64,000 bases of DNA. Source: Lichenostomus cassidix. Taxonomy: Eukaryota > Chordata > Aves > Passeriformes > Meliphagidae. Where the stretch lies: the NCBI GenBank assembly GCA_008360975.2, contig CM039198.1:8886547-8950546 (forward strand), given 5' to 3'. The notes beneath the pieces are model-generated. The model was not told the DNA's origin and did not search any database. It worked only from the letters and a program-made list of their open reading frames with translations. Each line of letters opens with the position of its first letter. The stretch's first letter is position 1. Positions 45,481-58,610 of this stretch are shown piece after piece. A program made the translations under genes and the position numbers.

Positions 45481-48400
45481 GATAACATTACACGCCAAGG
45501 GGAAAAACAAACTGAAAAATGTTGTCCTGGATCTTTTCACACACTGGGCAGCTTTCCCTCATGTTACTGAGCTCACCACAGAAACAGTTATTTCACCTTT
45601 GAAAGTAGCTGCTCTGGGCTCTGCACCTTTTAAAAGTGACTTTAATGGCAATGCAGAGTGCTGGCTCTACACTCCTTCAACGGGGAGACCTGGTTACCTC
45701 TTGCAAGGTTTTTTCCTGGAAAACAAAATCACTTTGGGAAAACTGAAATGTTTCATTTTGTCCCAATATTTGGGTCTTGGGTTTATTTGTGCCTCCCATG
45801 TTCAGCCATTTTTCTTTAAAATATGATTGGCAAACACAAATTTCACTTTGAAAGGAAACAGTGAAAAGCCTGGTTTCTGAGAACTGGCAAAGTTCTGGTT
45901 GTCAGGTCTGTGCTGGGTATCACTTTCCCTTTCCTCCAGCTGGAGTTGGAGCTGCTGAAGCTCTCAGCACAGCCAAGGCAGTGATGCTCTGGAGGGATCT
46001 GGTGTCATGGTTTGTGCTGCAAACTGTTCCAGGCTGTAGAGAAACCTGAGGTGTGTGGGCAGCCTGTGTGGCCATGCAGGTGCCATCAATGCATCCAAGA
46101 CTGGATTGTGGTGTTTTCTGGTGGGAGCAAGCTTGGGGTTCCTGTGGCAGGACTGTCTGCAGCCCATGTTGCAGTCCTGTGAGGCAGCAGAGCTGCACAC
46201 ACAACACTGAAGGCCATTTCGGTGCATTGTGCAGTGTTTTACTCCTGAAAGGCAAGGTGGAATGAGGCATAAATCACAAACAAATAGCTATGGCATTATG
46301 TTGTGTTTTCCCTCCCTCTCTTTGTGATATTCCCTCAGTTCATCAGCTTTACAGCTGGGGCTCTGTGCCTGATTCTTGCTAAAAGTTGCAGAGCTCTGTT
46401 AGTGCTGGGCAGCTGCTGGGGCTGCCGTGGCCATTCTGGGCTGCAGGTCAGTGCAAAGGGATTTGGATAGCACAGTTCCATCTGAGGGGCTCTCTTGTTA
46501 ATTCTGCTTTATTGGATGACTCCTGGAAGCAGTTTTCCTGAGCTATCACAAGGGTTTGTAATCAATCTTAATGAGGTACCCCTGCTATGATTAATCATTT
46601 GCTCCTCTAGCAAAATCATGGCTAATACTCCCCAGGGGAAAGGAAAGGAACCTCAAACCCTGCATCAGGGCAGTGTCAGTGGTTACCTAGCTGTTTACTA
46701 TCCAGCCAGAAAATGTTGCAGCAGTCACCCCAAATCCCCAGGACATGTCTGCTGTTTGTAAAAGTCACTGTTTGCCTCCCAAGGCAAACAACAGCTTTTG
46801 AATGAGCTGCTTTGTTTTAAACCAAGAGATTCTTTCCTCTCCCTGCCTCTCGTGTTGTAAAGGATCCAGGAGGGATTTACAACCAAGTCAAGAGAAAAGG
46901 GGACAGAGGCAGGGGTAAAGCCCATCTGAGCAAATGCTCCAGTGGCTGTTCTCCCTGTATTGGTATCAAATGGCTCTACCTGAACACTGTGGCCAGTGGG
47001 TGAGACCTGGAGGACACAGAAAAGGCACCAGATGTCCTTTGTGAACCTCAAAATCTCAGCTAAAGCTGACAAGCAGAGCTGACCAGTCTCCCAAAGCTGT
47101 GTGACACACTGAGCTAGTCCTGCACCTTTCCCACCTTCCCCTTCCTTTCTATGTTACATGTTCTGGGTATTTTCTAACACCATTTCTGCTGTCAGCAGTT
47201 AGCAGACACATCCCAGGGTAGGAAGATTTCCAGCTGAGGAGGCATGGGGAGCACGAGGTAAATGAGCTTGGAGACATCTCTGGGAACTGTGAGAAGTGTA
47301 AATTAACTCCATTGCTAATTTGCTTTTCTCTCAGCAGAGATGGCAAAATTCATGGCTGTCAGTCAGTGGTGTGATGGAAGACAGATCCTGTCAGAAGCAT
47401 GTCCATGTGGTCTGGTTGGCCAAGACAGGGTAATTTGTAAATCATTAGTGCCTGCTCTCTTGATTAAAACATGGGCATGGTTTGGAACTAATAGAGGTCC
47501 TAAAGCAGCAGATCTAAACCCTGCTGAAGTGTACCTAAGTCTGTAATTGACTGCAGTAGACTCTGAAACAAGTCTAGAAGGAGCTGTCAGTTTGGAACCC
47601 TCTACAAGGCTGGTGTAAGGGCTCTGCTGGTAAAATCCAAGTTGGATAAATCTCCAAGCAGAAGAGATTCAGCTACGGTGATCTGCATTGATTAATTAAA
47701 TGGATCCAAGACACAAAATTATCTTAATCCAGGCAATTTTTAGTAATCCTCTAAGTGGGTTAAACCTGTAGGATGGCAAAGATTCATCCCATTAAACCTG
47801 GGGACTTAGCTGTGGCATCTAAGGTGGAGCATCACTGCCCTCAGCAATGGAGAGAGAGAGGAATGACCAGGGGATGACCAGGGGTGACCTGGGTTTCAGT
47901 GGTCTCTCTGCTTTGGTAGCTTCCTTCCTCTTCCTCCTGATGAAGAAAGAGCTGAGGAAGGTGCTTGCAGTTTGGTGGGGACAGTCTGGATCCACAGCTT
48001 GGAGGGATGGGAATGGGAAAGAATCTGAGAAATAATCTGGACAGTAGAAATCCCTGTCAGTAGAAATTCTAGCGGCTTGCTGTGATTGAAAGGGCTGAGG
48101 CACCCTTGGGGATTGCTTTAAGATGAATTCTGATAAATTTGTGGAGGAATTGTATGGCAAAGCAGCAGAACTCCCAGGATTTGGAAAGCTTACCCAATGG
48201 GGTGTTATCCCCAGGGGGATTGAAAAGAAATCAGATCACTCTTTATTTGTACCATTTTTGTATAAATTCAGTGTTCCCTGGCTGCTTCTGTTCACCTTTT
48301 ACATCAGGAAGGAACAGCTGTTTCTCTTGATGTGTAATTTGTTTCTGGTGGGCTGAGGAAGCTCTTGCAGGTCTCTGCAGCCCTGGAGCCTGCAGCACAG

Positions 48401-50879
48401 CAGGGGGAAGCAGCTTCCTTCACACCTTCTGGTGGCATCACATTCTCTTTGATGCCCAGCTGTTGCCCCCAGTCTTGAAATCCAGGGTCAAGGTGGAATT
48501 CTCCACCCAGGTTTGTTCAGTAAGGGCTGAAGGGGATTGCTTGGGACTCATTACATATTCTTACTTTTAGTCATATTTGTTCTGCCCACCTAAAAACCAA
48601 GATCTGCTTTCCATGTACCCCTAAGAGCCATAATTAAATTCCTTGTTAATGCCCTGCATGTATTTCCTCACTCTGAGGAGGAGCCCTCAGGGGAGAGAGT
48701 CTCTGCCACGTAATTTCTACCAGACTTCACATGAGAGATAGGAAGAGGTGTAAGGGTGTGATGGTAAATAAGGGCTGATTTGGAGGAGAAATGGAGTGCA
48801 GGCCTGGGCAGAGACAGACACAACTCATACTGCTGGAATGCAGCTGCTGATGGACTGGTTACAGTTAAGAGGCAATGGTCTAAGCCCAGATGTTTAAGAA
48901 CATCATGGCTTGAAACTGGCATAGCAATGAAAGGGCTCTTGTTTGAAAAGAGTTGATTTGAGGTTTAAAAAGAGCCCTTTAAAGTGAGCTGCACCATCTG
49001 ACACTGAAATCCAGGGGCATGGAGAAGCAGTGAGGTGCTGTGGAGTTCCACCATCCTTCATGAGTGACAGATCTCCTTCACCTGACCAAGCAGCAGCAAG
49101 AGGAATGTAACCTCAGGACAGGCTGAGCACAACCATGCTGTTACAGCTGGATCTCTGGGATGTGCAGAAGGTGACAAAGGGGTGGCAATGGTCCCCACAG
49201 GGAGGAGAAGGGGTGTAGTTAATGAGGAGAGTGGAAGGCACAGTGTTTGTCAGAAGGTCTGACGCCCCTAACTCCAGGAGTACAGGAGAACCTGCAGCCA
49301 TCCCATTCACATCCCTTACCCATCACCAGGTCCAAACCAGATCCCAAACCACTTAATTACCTGAAATTGTTAATATGGAAGACTGAAAGCATGAAAAAGT
49401 GCAGTGAGCTGCTAGCTGAGAGCTGGGACTTCTTTTTGGGGCCACTGCATGAAAATGTCCCATCAAGCCTGGGAACCTGGTACACCTTGTGCTGCTGTTT
49501 CATACCTGTTTTATTTTTTGAGGCAAACAAGCTGAAGCAGTTGCAGTAACACACTGAAAGGAGCAGGCAAATACTTCTATTTCCTATGAAATTATTCTCC
49601 ATAACCAGTTCCTTGGATGCTGGCAGAGGAGCTCCCGTGGTGATACTGGAGCAGAACTGGAAGGTCAGGCTCAGGATTGGTGCAGATAAATGAGACCATG
49701 GCAGAAGGAGCAAAGCATGTCAGAGCTAAGCCAGATCTGCTGAATTTGTGTGGCAGAGCTGCTGCTGAGGCCAGCAAGCTCCAGTCTGAGCTTGCAGCCT
49801 TCCCAGTGTGAGTGGCAATGTTGCCTCCATGCTTTCTAAGCACAGCTGGATCTTTCCCAGTGATGCCATTAAGGCTCTTCAGGGAGCTGCAGAGAAATTA
49901 TGTTAAGAAGATAACATATCCTTGCCTGGATAAAAAGGCAGGTCAAGAACAATTTGAAGAGCTGGGGAATGACTTCAGTCAGCTGAAGAGGTGTCATAAG
50001 GTCTCTATTCCCTCCAAGATGTTTCCTCACTGCCTTGGATGTAACTTCAGCAGCAGCTTCCTATATGCTCCTCTGTTTTTCACTAACTTCCTGGCACAGA
50101 AACCTCTCCTTGCTCCAGGTACTGGCAGAGCTGGAGTTAGCTGGGAACAGTTGGATTATAGGATTTAGAGACAGATGGGACCTTTTCCATCTTGGTTTTT
50201 TTTTATGATTAGCTCACAACACAACATGTGAGGCTGTCACGTATTTCATATTCACACCACAAATGATGCATCTCGTATGAAATAGCTCTCGTTTCCTTCT
50301 TTGAAATCAAGTATGAATTTCCATCTGGAATATATAATGTGGTTTCCATATGTACAAACAGGTACTTGTTACAAGTATCAAAGCAGAAAAGACATTTTGG
50401 ATGATAATGTGCTGTGGAAGTGTCTGCCCAGGGAATGAATGAGAGCATGAGAGCTGTCAGGTGATTCACAAATCCTGTGGCACAGACCCAGCTCAAGGGT
50501 GGGGCTTTGAGCACAGTAGGGCTGCTGATTTTCTGGTTAAGGATACAGAATGTAAGACCTCCCATGCTGGAGTGGGCTGGAGTGTCTCAAGTCCAGTCTA
50601 CCCAGACCTTATGAACAAGAGGTCAAACCTGCTTTTCTGGAAAATACTTGATTTCTCCTTTTCCAAAGCTCACCTTAGGTGGGTGCTGAGTACCTGCTTG
50701 TGCACAGGTGGCGAGTGTGTCCTGCATAGACAGTGGGCTCAGGTCTCTGTTCTCAGCATTACCCTCCTGTGAGGTGCTTCATCCCCCTCCTTGGCCAGCC
50801 CACCATGAGTGTGTCACAAGCTGCTGTGGATTGGTGGTGTAGGAATGCTGTGGGCAGTCTCATGTGCTGGGTTGGCAGC
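45481..50879. other. Unique non-coding stretch
   Basis: About 5.4 kb with no recognisable gene or RNA. A small tandem repeat 'gatgaccagggg' lies at about 47862-47890. The stretch 48120-48180 weakly recalls a CR1 3' UTR ('gataaatttgtggagga') but is not supported further. An AT-rich block with several TCGT/ACGT sites lies at 50200-50400. Confidence 0.5.
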
Positions 50880-51445
50880 CCTGGTGGGATGGAGTGACCT
50901 TGGCTGGACATCAGGTGCCCCCAAAGCTGCTCCACCCTCAGCTGGGCAGGTAGAGAAGATATAACAAAAGGCTTCTGGATCAGGGTAAGGGCAGGAAGAG
51001 ATCACTCAGCAACTGCCATTGGGGCAACACACTCAGCATGGAGGAATTTGATTTAATTTGTTGGCAATCAAATCAGAGTAGGAAAATGAGAAATAAACCC
51101 AAATCTAAAAAACCTTTCTCCTCCTGTCCCTTCTTCCTGGATTCAACTCCAGTCCCTGGAGCAGCTCCTGCCCCTTCTCCTGCACTGCCCTGAGTGACTG
51201 CAGAGCTGCTCCTCTCACATATTTTCATTCCTCTCCCACTGCAATTCTGCAGGATTGTCTGTCCCTTTGTAAATCTGTCACCCCAGAAGTGCTTCCACTG
51301 TCACTGAGGGGCTCAGCCTTGGCCAGCAGCAGCTCCATCCTGGATCCAGCTGGGATTGGCTCAGTCAGACATTCCAGCAGCTTCTCAAAGAAGCCAATTC
51401 TGTAGCCCCCATGCTACCAAACCCTTTCTAGGCAAGCCCAGCACA
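50880..51445 (-). mobile_element. Avian endogenous retrovirus LTR-type repeat, antisense
   Basis: The sequence follows a widespread avian LTR. In plus-strand order: 'tgaccttggctggacatcag', 'gtgcccccaaagctgctcca', 'agagaagatataacaaaagg', 'caatcaaatcagagtagg', 'aatgagaaataaacccaaat', 'gctcagccttggccagcagc', 'cagcttctcaaagaagcc', and 'ccatgctaccaaaccc', ending 'aagcccagcaca' at 51445. On the minus strand it therefore starts TGTGCTGGGCTT. No internal viral genes are visible, so it looks like a solo LTR. The family name is not assigned, and the low-coordinate boundary is approximate. Confidence 0.72.
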
Positions 51446-54400
51446 GGTACTTCAGTGGGATGGCATCAGTGGTGAGGCTGGGGAGAGTTTCTGCTGCTCT
51501 TGCCTCCAAACCAGACAGACAGTCTGACTCTGCTGCAAGACAAAGGTGCCCTGCCACTAATTTAACATCTTCATTTCTGGTTAGTTTCCATTACACACAG
51601 AATAGTTTTTACTTCTTTTTATAACTTATCCTACCCTCAAAGCCTGTTTCTGAAGGGTGACTGGGTTATTTATTGCACAGTGCAGTTTTTTGAGGAAATG
51701 GAAATGGCATCTGGTCTCCAAATGGAGACCACCTTCCCCCTGCAGGTCTTTAGGAGAACATGACAGTAATTGAGCAATAATGAAATGTTTCAGGAGGAGT
51801 GTCGGAAAGTTCAGAGTGGTGTGGGGGAGTTATAAATCTGGGCTGATTTTGGCTGGAGGAAGAAATCCTGCTATGAACTTACAAGCTGCTGACACTGTGC
51901 TTCTCTCACCTTGCCCAAGATGCAAAACTCACCTCAACACCATCACACTGCCATTCCCCTGCACCTGGCTGGAGGTGCTGCTGTCCCAGGCACAGCTCTG
52001 CCTCCTGGGATCAGCAGGAAGGATCAAACACATCCTCTGCTCCCTGTGATAGGCTCTGGCTAGATCTCTGTGTGTTGATCCTGCTGGTTCAAACCTTCTT
52101 CCCTCTGAGCTTGAGTTTGGGTTGCTCATTCCTGCAGCAAGAGCCTTGGCCAGACCTTCAGAGGTGCAATTTGCTCATCACCCTTTTGAAGTCATTTCTC
52201 TCAACAAAATATTGAAGCCTTGGATTCTGTTTTATTCAAACTGCTTTGGGGTACCTAAATGGAGACTTTTGTCCATCTTCAGGGTCCTTTGTTCATTATT
52301 CATGTCAATTTGTGACTCTCAGAAAAAAAATGCCCTTTTCCTTTCCTCCTTCAAATGATTGGTGGGTTTAGAAATAAATCTGAAGTTTCAAACTCCAAGC
52401 TGGGAATCTTTTAGCACTGGAAAATGTTTCTGACATGTTGAATTATACTCTTAGATTTCAATAAGTTGCCTCCAGATTTCAACCTAAAATCTGATGAGTT
52501 GTGTTTGGAAATTCTACAGGCTGTTGCTACGAAAAGTGGTGGAAAATGGACATTTTCAAGTGGTGATTGGTCTCTGTCTCACCTTCCTCTCTTGGGGTTG
52601 GATGAAGGTGTTCCCATGGCTGGAAGAGGTGTCTGAGTGGTGGGTTGGTGATGGACACGCCACTCTGACACCATGAGGACAGACTGCACCTGAACAGATA
52701 CAATGGTTTCCAGCATAGATATCCATGTGTGAGATGATTTCAAGGTCTCCATCACCCATGAAAAAAAGTAAGTACTTGGAAAGTAGGATTGACATGGTCT
52801 GCCCAGCTCGGTTGGAGAGGAGAATGCAAATATGGAATTCTGTTACTGAAAAGATTTTTCTGATGTGGTACAGGAACATCATCAGCAAAGGTCTGCGTCT
52901 TGATTAATTTTTTACATCTATTTCCATTTCTTGATCCACGTGATGGACAGCTTGTAGTGGATGTTTACATATTTTTGTTAGTATGTAAAATGACTGATAA
53001 AAACTTGACAGTTTTTCAATCCATCAAATCCATGGTTCTATCAAGGAATGAAACCAGATCTTCCCGATGATAGAAGGAAAATAACATGTGCATCTTTTCC
53101 AAACCTGTCCTTGGGCATCCTGCATTCAGGCAAAACAACTCAGAAACATGTAAGGAGTCTTAAAATTATTGGTCTCACTGAAATATCTTTTCTTCCTCTG
53201 GCATTGTGAATCCTGTGAACTCCTCTTTCTCCAATCAGTGGTTACAAAATACAGCTAAATATCTTTTGGAGTGAGTTGTGGAGCGACCACACATTTAATT
53301 AATTGTGGTTACATATGTCTAAATAAATTCCTGCAGAAAGTGACATTTTTAAGGAGATCTCATGATAAAATTGCTCAGGAGGCAAAGTTAGGGTTTCCCA
53401 GTTTCACATTTAATTAACTTAGTCTGACTTTTATAGGGCTTTGCGTTATGCATTTTGGCCTTCAGTAAACAAACAGCAGAAAATTACAGCAGAGCAACTG
53501 CCAATGAACAGTAAATTTAATTGAAAAATAATGAGTTGCCATGGGGTGCCATAGGGCTCTGCAAAGATAATGTTATTTATCTTGGGAAAGCTCCACTTGC
53601 ATGTGTCAGGACATGATATATATACATATAGAGAAGCAGAACAAAAGGAAAAAATCCAACACGAGATAGGAAAGGGCTAAGGCCATATTCCTCAACCTGA
53701 ATGTGAGGCTGGAGTTTGGTGGAGTGAAAAACTGATTTCCTGCGCTCTGTGGCAGCTCAGTGCAATTTCCATCCAATGCATGGCTAAGTGAAATGTGGTG
53801 TCAGCAAGAGAAGTGACTGGAATTTGTAAGGGCCAGATGAGCAGGAAGGAAGATGAACATCAATATCACAGGAGGGAAGAAACATGTGAGATTATCTCGG
53901 TTCTAATGGTGAAACAGAAAGCTGGATCTGAATGCTCCCTCTGCTTTTCACCTCTATTTCATGGGGAATTGAGGGTCTGGAAAACAGCAGAGTGAGCACT
54001 TTGATAAAGGTGCTGAGTTAAGGCAGCAATAAGATGTCTTAATCTTGTGTTTAAAAGATAAATTTGTATCTCTAGGTTTGTTCCTCTTTGTGAAACACTT
54101 GAAATTCAGAGTGATTGAGGAACTGGGCTGTGAGCAGCAGAAGCAGCTTGGACTCATTCACTGACAGAGTGAGCTGAGTTACTCTGGGTTTTCAGCAGAG
54201 CAGCAGATCCAAGCCCAAGGGCTCTGCCTGTGGGTGAAGAGGATGTCATGGGCATCCCTGTGGCTGAGCCTCCTTTCTCCCTGCACACCTTTCTTTGTCT
54301 GCACACGTGTGAAATGTGACGTGCAGCAGCTCAGTTTTCTAGTTTCCAAGCCCATCATTTCCCAGCACTTCCCACTACGAGGCAAAACCCACCTTTATTT

Positions 54401-55685
54401 ACAGCCTCCCCATTTGGAGGGCTCAACAGACCCCAAATTTGGCTGACATTTGCAGGTTCCTGCTTTTCATTTCAACCCATTCTTACTTTATTTTTAGCTG
54501 TTATAAAATGGCACATGTTTCCATCCTTTAGGTAATGAGATGCTTTCCACTTAATTCAATCACTGGTTAATTTGATCCTCTATTTAATTTGTTCCAAACG
54601 TCTGGAAGCAAAGTTCTGTATCTTAAGTATATGTATATATTACATATATAGCTTCGACCCTTCTCTCTGATCATTCTCCTTCCTCTGAACAAGCCTTATA
54701 ATTCAATCTTAGGCCACTGAAACTTGCCATTTAATTAATAAGAAAAGCCCAAATCAAAGCAAGCTAGACAGAAAAGAAAAGGTTTAAGGAATGAATCTGG
54801 TCATAAAAGATGACTGTGACTTAAAATTGCATCATGGACTACCTGCTGTTGGCTAATAACTCTGCTATAGGCTATCAAATCCATGACAGTGAGTTAATGG
54901 GAGCAAAATCTTTTAGGAAAATGTTAAGAATAAATTTGAACAGCCACTTGGTGGAACATAAAACCAAAAATATGGTGTAGCACAGTTTTATCTGTCACCC
55001 CAAGCCTTTGGAGCTTGGCAATCAGATGGTGAGGAGATAACACTGCTGCAATCTGTGCTAAATCTGTGTTGTCTGCAGCACTGTCAGGAGCACCCACCAG
55101 CACTCCATAAAGCTTTCACTTCCATCCCCAACAGAACCCTGAAAAACCCTCACCCACCTGCTGGGATCAAACACTCACCTCAGCCCTCAGCCTCAGGGCT
55201 GACTTTTCTGGCTTTAGGATCAACAGATGAGCCCATCTGAGTGTCACACCTAGCTGGTATTTGGGACTGGAGCTGATTTCAGCTGGCAGAGCTGTGTGGA
55301 AGAGGCACAAAACCTGTGTGAGGTCTGTAGGTGGTTTTCAAGGCTGGAAAAGACCCATGGCTATGGCTGTAGCAGGTTTTCCTGTGCTGCTACTGCTGGC
55401 AAAAGTGTTTTCCTACACACAGTTTTGGGTAGCTTTCCTCTGCCCTTGGTCTTGCCCAGCTGTGGCTTAAGTCCCCACAGCAGAGGAGAACCTTCAGTGG
55501 GCAGGAAGGGGTGGAATGCTTCAGGGATGATTACAGTGCCAGAACAGGGGGAATTGGAGGTTACAACTGAGAGAAAACCATCCAAAAACCAAGGGCAGAA
55601 GCGGGGAGGCAACAAACCCAGGATGTGCTCAGCCAGCAGTGAGATGGGTGGGCTGGGATTCATTTCCCCCACGAGATGGAGACAA
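51446..55685. other. Unique non-coding stretch
   Basis: No gene is recognised over about 4.2 kb. The minus-strand frame at 52556-52888 has no recognisable domain. AT-rich blocks at 53270-53640 and around 54530-54700 are possible regulatory DNA; the first is listed separately. Confidence 0.5.
53270..53640. promoter_or_regulatory. Candidate conserved non-coding element
   Basis: AT-rich block with clustered homeodomain-type sites: 'ttaattaattg' (about 53296), 'tttaattaact' (about 53410), 'aatttaattga' (about 53515). It also contains 'gataatgttatttatc' (about 53567-53582), a GATA-flanked near-palindrome, and CpG-containing 'gagcgacc' and 'tgcgttatgc'. No transposon or coding signature. Conservation is untested. 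Confidence 0.28.
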
Positions 55686-55928
55686 TGCTGCTGGTTTTGG
55701 TCACTAACCAAATCTGGTGTAGGAACAATTTGTCTTAATAAATTGTGAGGAATAATGCAACAGGACAGAGCCCTCGAGAGGGCATGAGGGCTTTTATGGG
55801 AACCATGGGATGAATATTAACAAACAGATCATGCTGTTATTGCTTCCTATTGGTTCATGACCTGGGCTTCACAGCCATTTGTGAACTGCGTGCCCCAAAC
55901 TCCAAGCTGATGCCTTCTGATTTCCACA
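55686..55928 (-). mobile_element. Candidate solo LTR, antisense
   Basis: A ~243-bp unit starts TGCTGC and ends TTCCACA on the plus strand, so on the minus strand it begins TGTGGAAATCAG and ends in CA. It is flanked by gacaa (55681-55685) and gacca (55929-55933), a possible 5-bp duplication with one mismatch. On the minus strand a CCAAT box (plus 55845-55855) lies about 55 bp before a TATA-like 'cataaaagcc' (plus 55790-55800). No clear AATAAA is present on that strand. Boundaries are inferred. Confidence 0.5.
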
Positions 55929-56261
55929 GACCAGTTTCTATTATGATGTCTGTAATTGATGTGATGAGGATCTGTTGCTGTGCCAATGTGTGGAGCTGAG
56001 CTGAGCCTCTTCCCAAGCAGTCACCTGGGGCAGCATAGCAATAGTGTGAGCATCAGCACTAGAAAACTCCTGATGGGGGTAAGGAGATTTTTTTCCTCAT
56101 TCACAAAAATAAAAACACTATTTATGCTGCTTTCAGATCTCTTGGTGCTTCCCTGAAGCAAAATGCTTCAGCCTTCCTCCTGTATCCCTGTTCCCATGGA
56201 TGGGATGATAGCATCAGGACAGCTCAGGATGTCCTTGAGAGTTCAGCTCAAGAGCACAGAC
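55929..56261. other. Unique non-coding stretch
   Basis: Short unique interval between the LTR candidate and a CR1 copy. No gene is seen. Confidence 0.55.
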
Positions 56262-56535
56262 CACAATGATTGGACAAGAGGGAATGGCTTCAAACTGAAA
56301 GAGAGTAGGTTCAGATTAGATGTTAGGGAGAAATTTTTCCCTGAGAGTGGTGAGGCTCTTGCACAGGTTGTCCAGAGAAGCTGTGGCTGCCTCATCCCTG
56401 GAAGTGCCCAAGGCCAGGTTGGATGAGGCTTGGAGCAGCCTGGGATAGTGGAAGGTGTCCCTGCCTGTGGCAGAGGGTGAAACAAGATGATCTGTGTTGT
56501 CCTTTTCAACCCAAACCATTCCATTAGTCTATGAT
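56262..56535 (+). mobile_element. CR1 LINE 3' region, sense
   Basis: Well-preserved CR1: 'ttggacaagagggaatggc', 'tcagattagatgttagggag', 'gtccagagaagctgtggctg', 'catccctggaagtgcccaag', 'gatagtggaaggtgtccctg', and 'ttttcaacccaaaccattcc', ending 'attagtctatgat'. It is the same subfamily type as the copy at 13095-13385. 5'-truncated and non-coding. Confidence 0.95.
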
Positions 56536-58586
56536 AACTCTGCCACTGCTCTCCTCAGTGGTCTTGGTCATGTCACTCCACCAGTGTGCTGTGGGGCTGT
56601 TCTCTGTTGTGCCATGCACAGACAAGCTCAGGGAAGCTTTTTTCTGGGTATTGCAATGCAGCTGACAGGAGATTGGGCTTTCTTGGGTACTGTGCATGAT
56701 GCACTTCAATGGAACTAATAACTGGAGAAGCATAAGATGATCAATGTCAAAGATTACCAACAGTGAAGGGAAATGTGCTCGGAGATGCATGTGGATATCA
56801 ACACCCCAGTGTGGTCCAGGGACTCATTCTGGATCCTCCATCACCCCATGGGGCTCCCCACCACAAATTCAAAAGGTGCAGGAGGAGACCCATCATACTG
56901 TGAGAGAGCAATCCTCTCTCCTGTCATCTCTCCTGCTCATCTCTCCTGCCTTCCAGTCCTGCCTCATCTGTTTTCACCTGCATCTGAATCTCCCTCCTCT
57001 TCCCACCAGGCTGAAAAGCAAGCCTAATAGAAAAGGCCGTGCTAATGATCATGACCCCACTACTATTTTATTTCCAATTGGCAGCTCATGCAAGCAGCCC
57101 TATTTTCTGTTCTAATAGGAAACTTTATGATGTACCAAATTGCCCCGTAATAGCCTGTGCTGAGTTGCCTCCTGAAAGGTAAATGAGTTTGAAATTTTAT
57201 GATCAGTTACTATTACCTTTTTGCCTATTCCATAAAAAGGAGAGGGGGGGATGCATTAAAGGGACCCTAAGGTTGCAAAATGAAGCTGCTGGGAGCCAGG
57301 TGGTGCCTTTGGAGGGCTGCAGGTGGGAGCAGTGCTGGTCACAGCTGCCTGGTCCTGGCTGGTGTCTGTGTCCCCTCCTCGTGCTGTCACCTCCACAGGG
57401 AACAGACCTGCTCCACCTGAGAACTCCCCTGGATGCTGATGGGTGGAAAGGATGGCTTGGCAGGGAGCAAAGGGAGGGTTTGGGGCATCAAAGCCCAGGC
57501 GTTGCTCTACACGTTATGGAGTGCCATCTCCTGGCTTGAAGGGAATTCACTGGGACTCACAGCTCTGTGCCATTCACAGGGAAGCCAGGCAGGTGCTCCT
57601 GTTGCCTTGAGGCTGAGTTTGGGTCAGCAAATTATCCAGAGGCTGGCAGCAGCAGGATATGGGACTGTTTAGCCCAGAGCTGCTCTCCTGTGTTAGTTAG
57701 GGAGAGCTCATTTCCCAGGGAGGGCTTTGTGTTAATTAGAGTAGCTGAGCCCTCACACAACCTGACCTGGAAGCAACAGGACTCTGGGAAATCCCATGAG
57801 CATTTTCCAGTGTGTTTTGCAGTGGAGAAGCATGGGATGTGATCCAGGGAGGGATCAGCCAGGAAACTTTCCATGGGCATCAGGACATCCACTTTATTTT
57901 AGATTAAATTAGGTGTCTAAATATTTTTCTGGCTTTTTATGATGGTGACTGCAAAGACCACACTTTGGTTATCTTGGTGTCTACTGGTATTTGTGTGATT
58001 TGTGGGTTTTGTAGCTGGACCTGGCTGGTGAACTGGAGACTTGGAAGACCTGGAGCAGGAAAGGTGAATTCCTACCTGGTAACTGCTTGTCCTGCCCCCC
58101 AGTACAGTGAGAATTGATGTTCCTCACTGAGGAGTTGCTGTCTTGTGTTGCTCCAAACCAGATGCTTTCAACCACTGCCTGTAGCTGATGCTGACTGATA
58201 AACCTGTCAGCAAAAGAAGGAGCCATTTAGGTAAAAAAGGATTTAAACTCAGTCCAGTTTTAAAACTTTTTCATTATGCATAATTTTGTTTGACTAAAGT
58301 TGTTTGAAAAATCTGCAGGATCTCTCACTGATCAATTTAACAGAAAAAGGAGATTGTAATGGTAAAAAATAAAAATTGATTTTGTGTGAAAATGATCATC
58401 CACTTTCCACTGCAGTGCTTGGTAAAACTCTGTGATCAAAAACACTGTACAGAATTTTACAATAAAATTTTCTCCTTGGCTGGACAAATGACATTTAAAG
58501 ATATCTATCTTCAATATCAGAAGCTGTGCTTGGATGGTGACCATCATTGCTGATTGTTGTAACTGTGTGTATAAGCATGTGATTTT

Positions 58587-58610
58587 GATGATGATGATGA
58601 TGATGATGAT
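58587..58610. repeat. (GAT)8 microsatellite
   Basis: Eight perfect GAT units, preceded by gatttt. On the minus strand it reads as a run of isoleucine codons inside an otherwise unrecognisable frame. Confidence 0.97.

Noticed and set aside
45347..45826. Plus-strand frame of 159 codons
   Set aside because: It begins inside a decayed CR1 3' region in a non-CR1 frame and runs into unique sequence; no domain is recognisable.
47325..47440. Exon-like segment: pyrimidine tract plus AG at about 47337 and a GT at about 47430
   Set aside because: Splice-like signals of this quality are common by chance. The 68-codon frame matches nothing I recognise and continues past the putative donor.
48120..48360. 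Weak resemblance to a CR1 3' UTR
   Set aside because: Only one short motif (gataaatttgtggagga) fits; the following sequence does not continue the pattern.
52556..52888. Minus-strand frame of 110 codons, possible retrocopy
   Set aside because: No family resemblance, no A-rich tail in the right place, and no flanking duplication seen.
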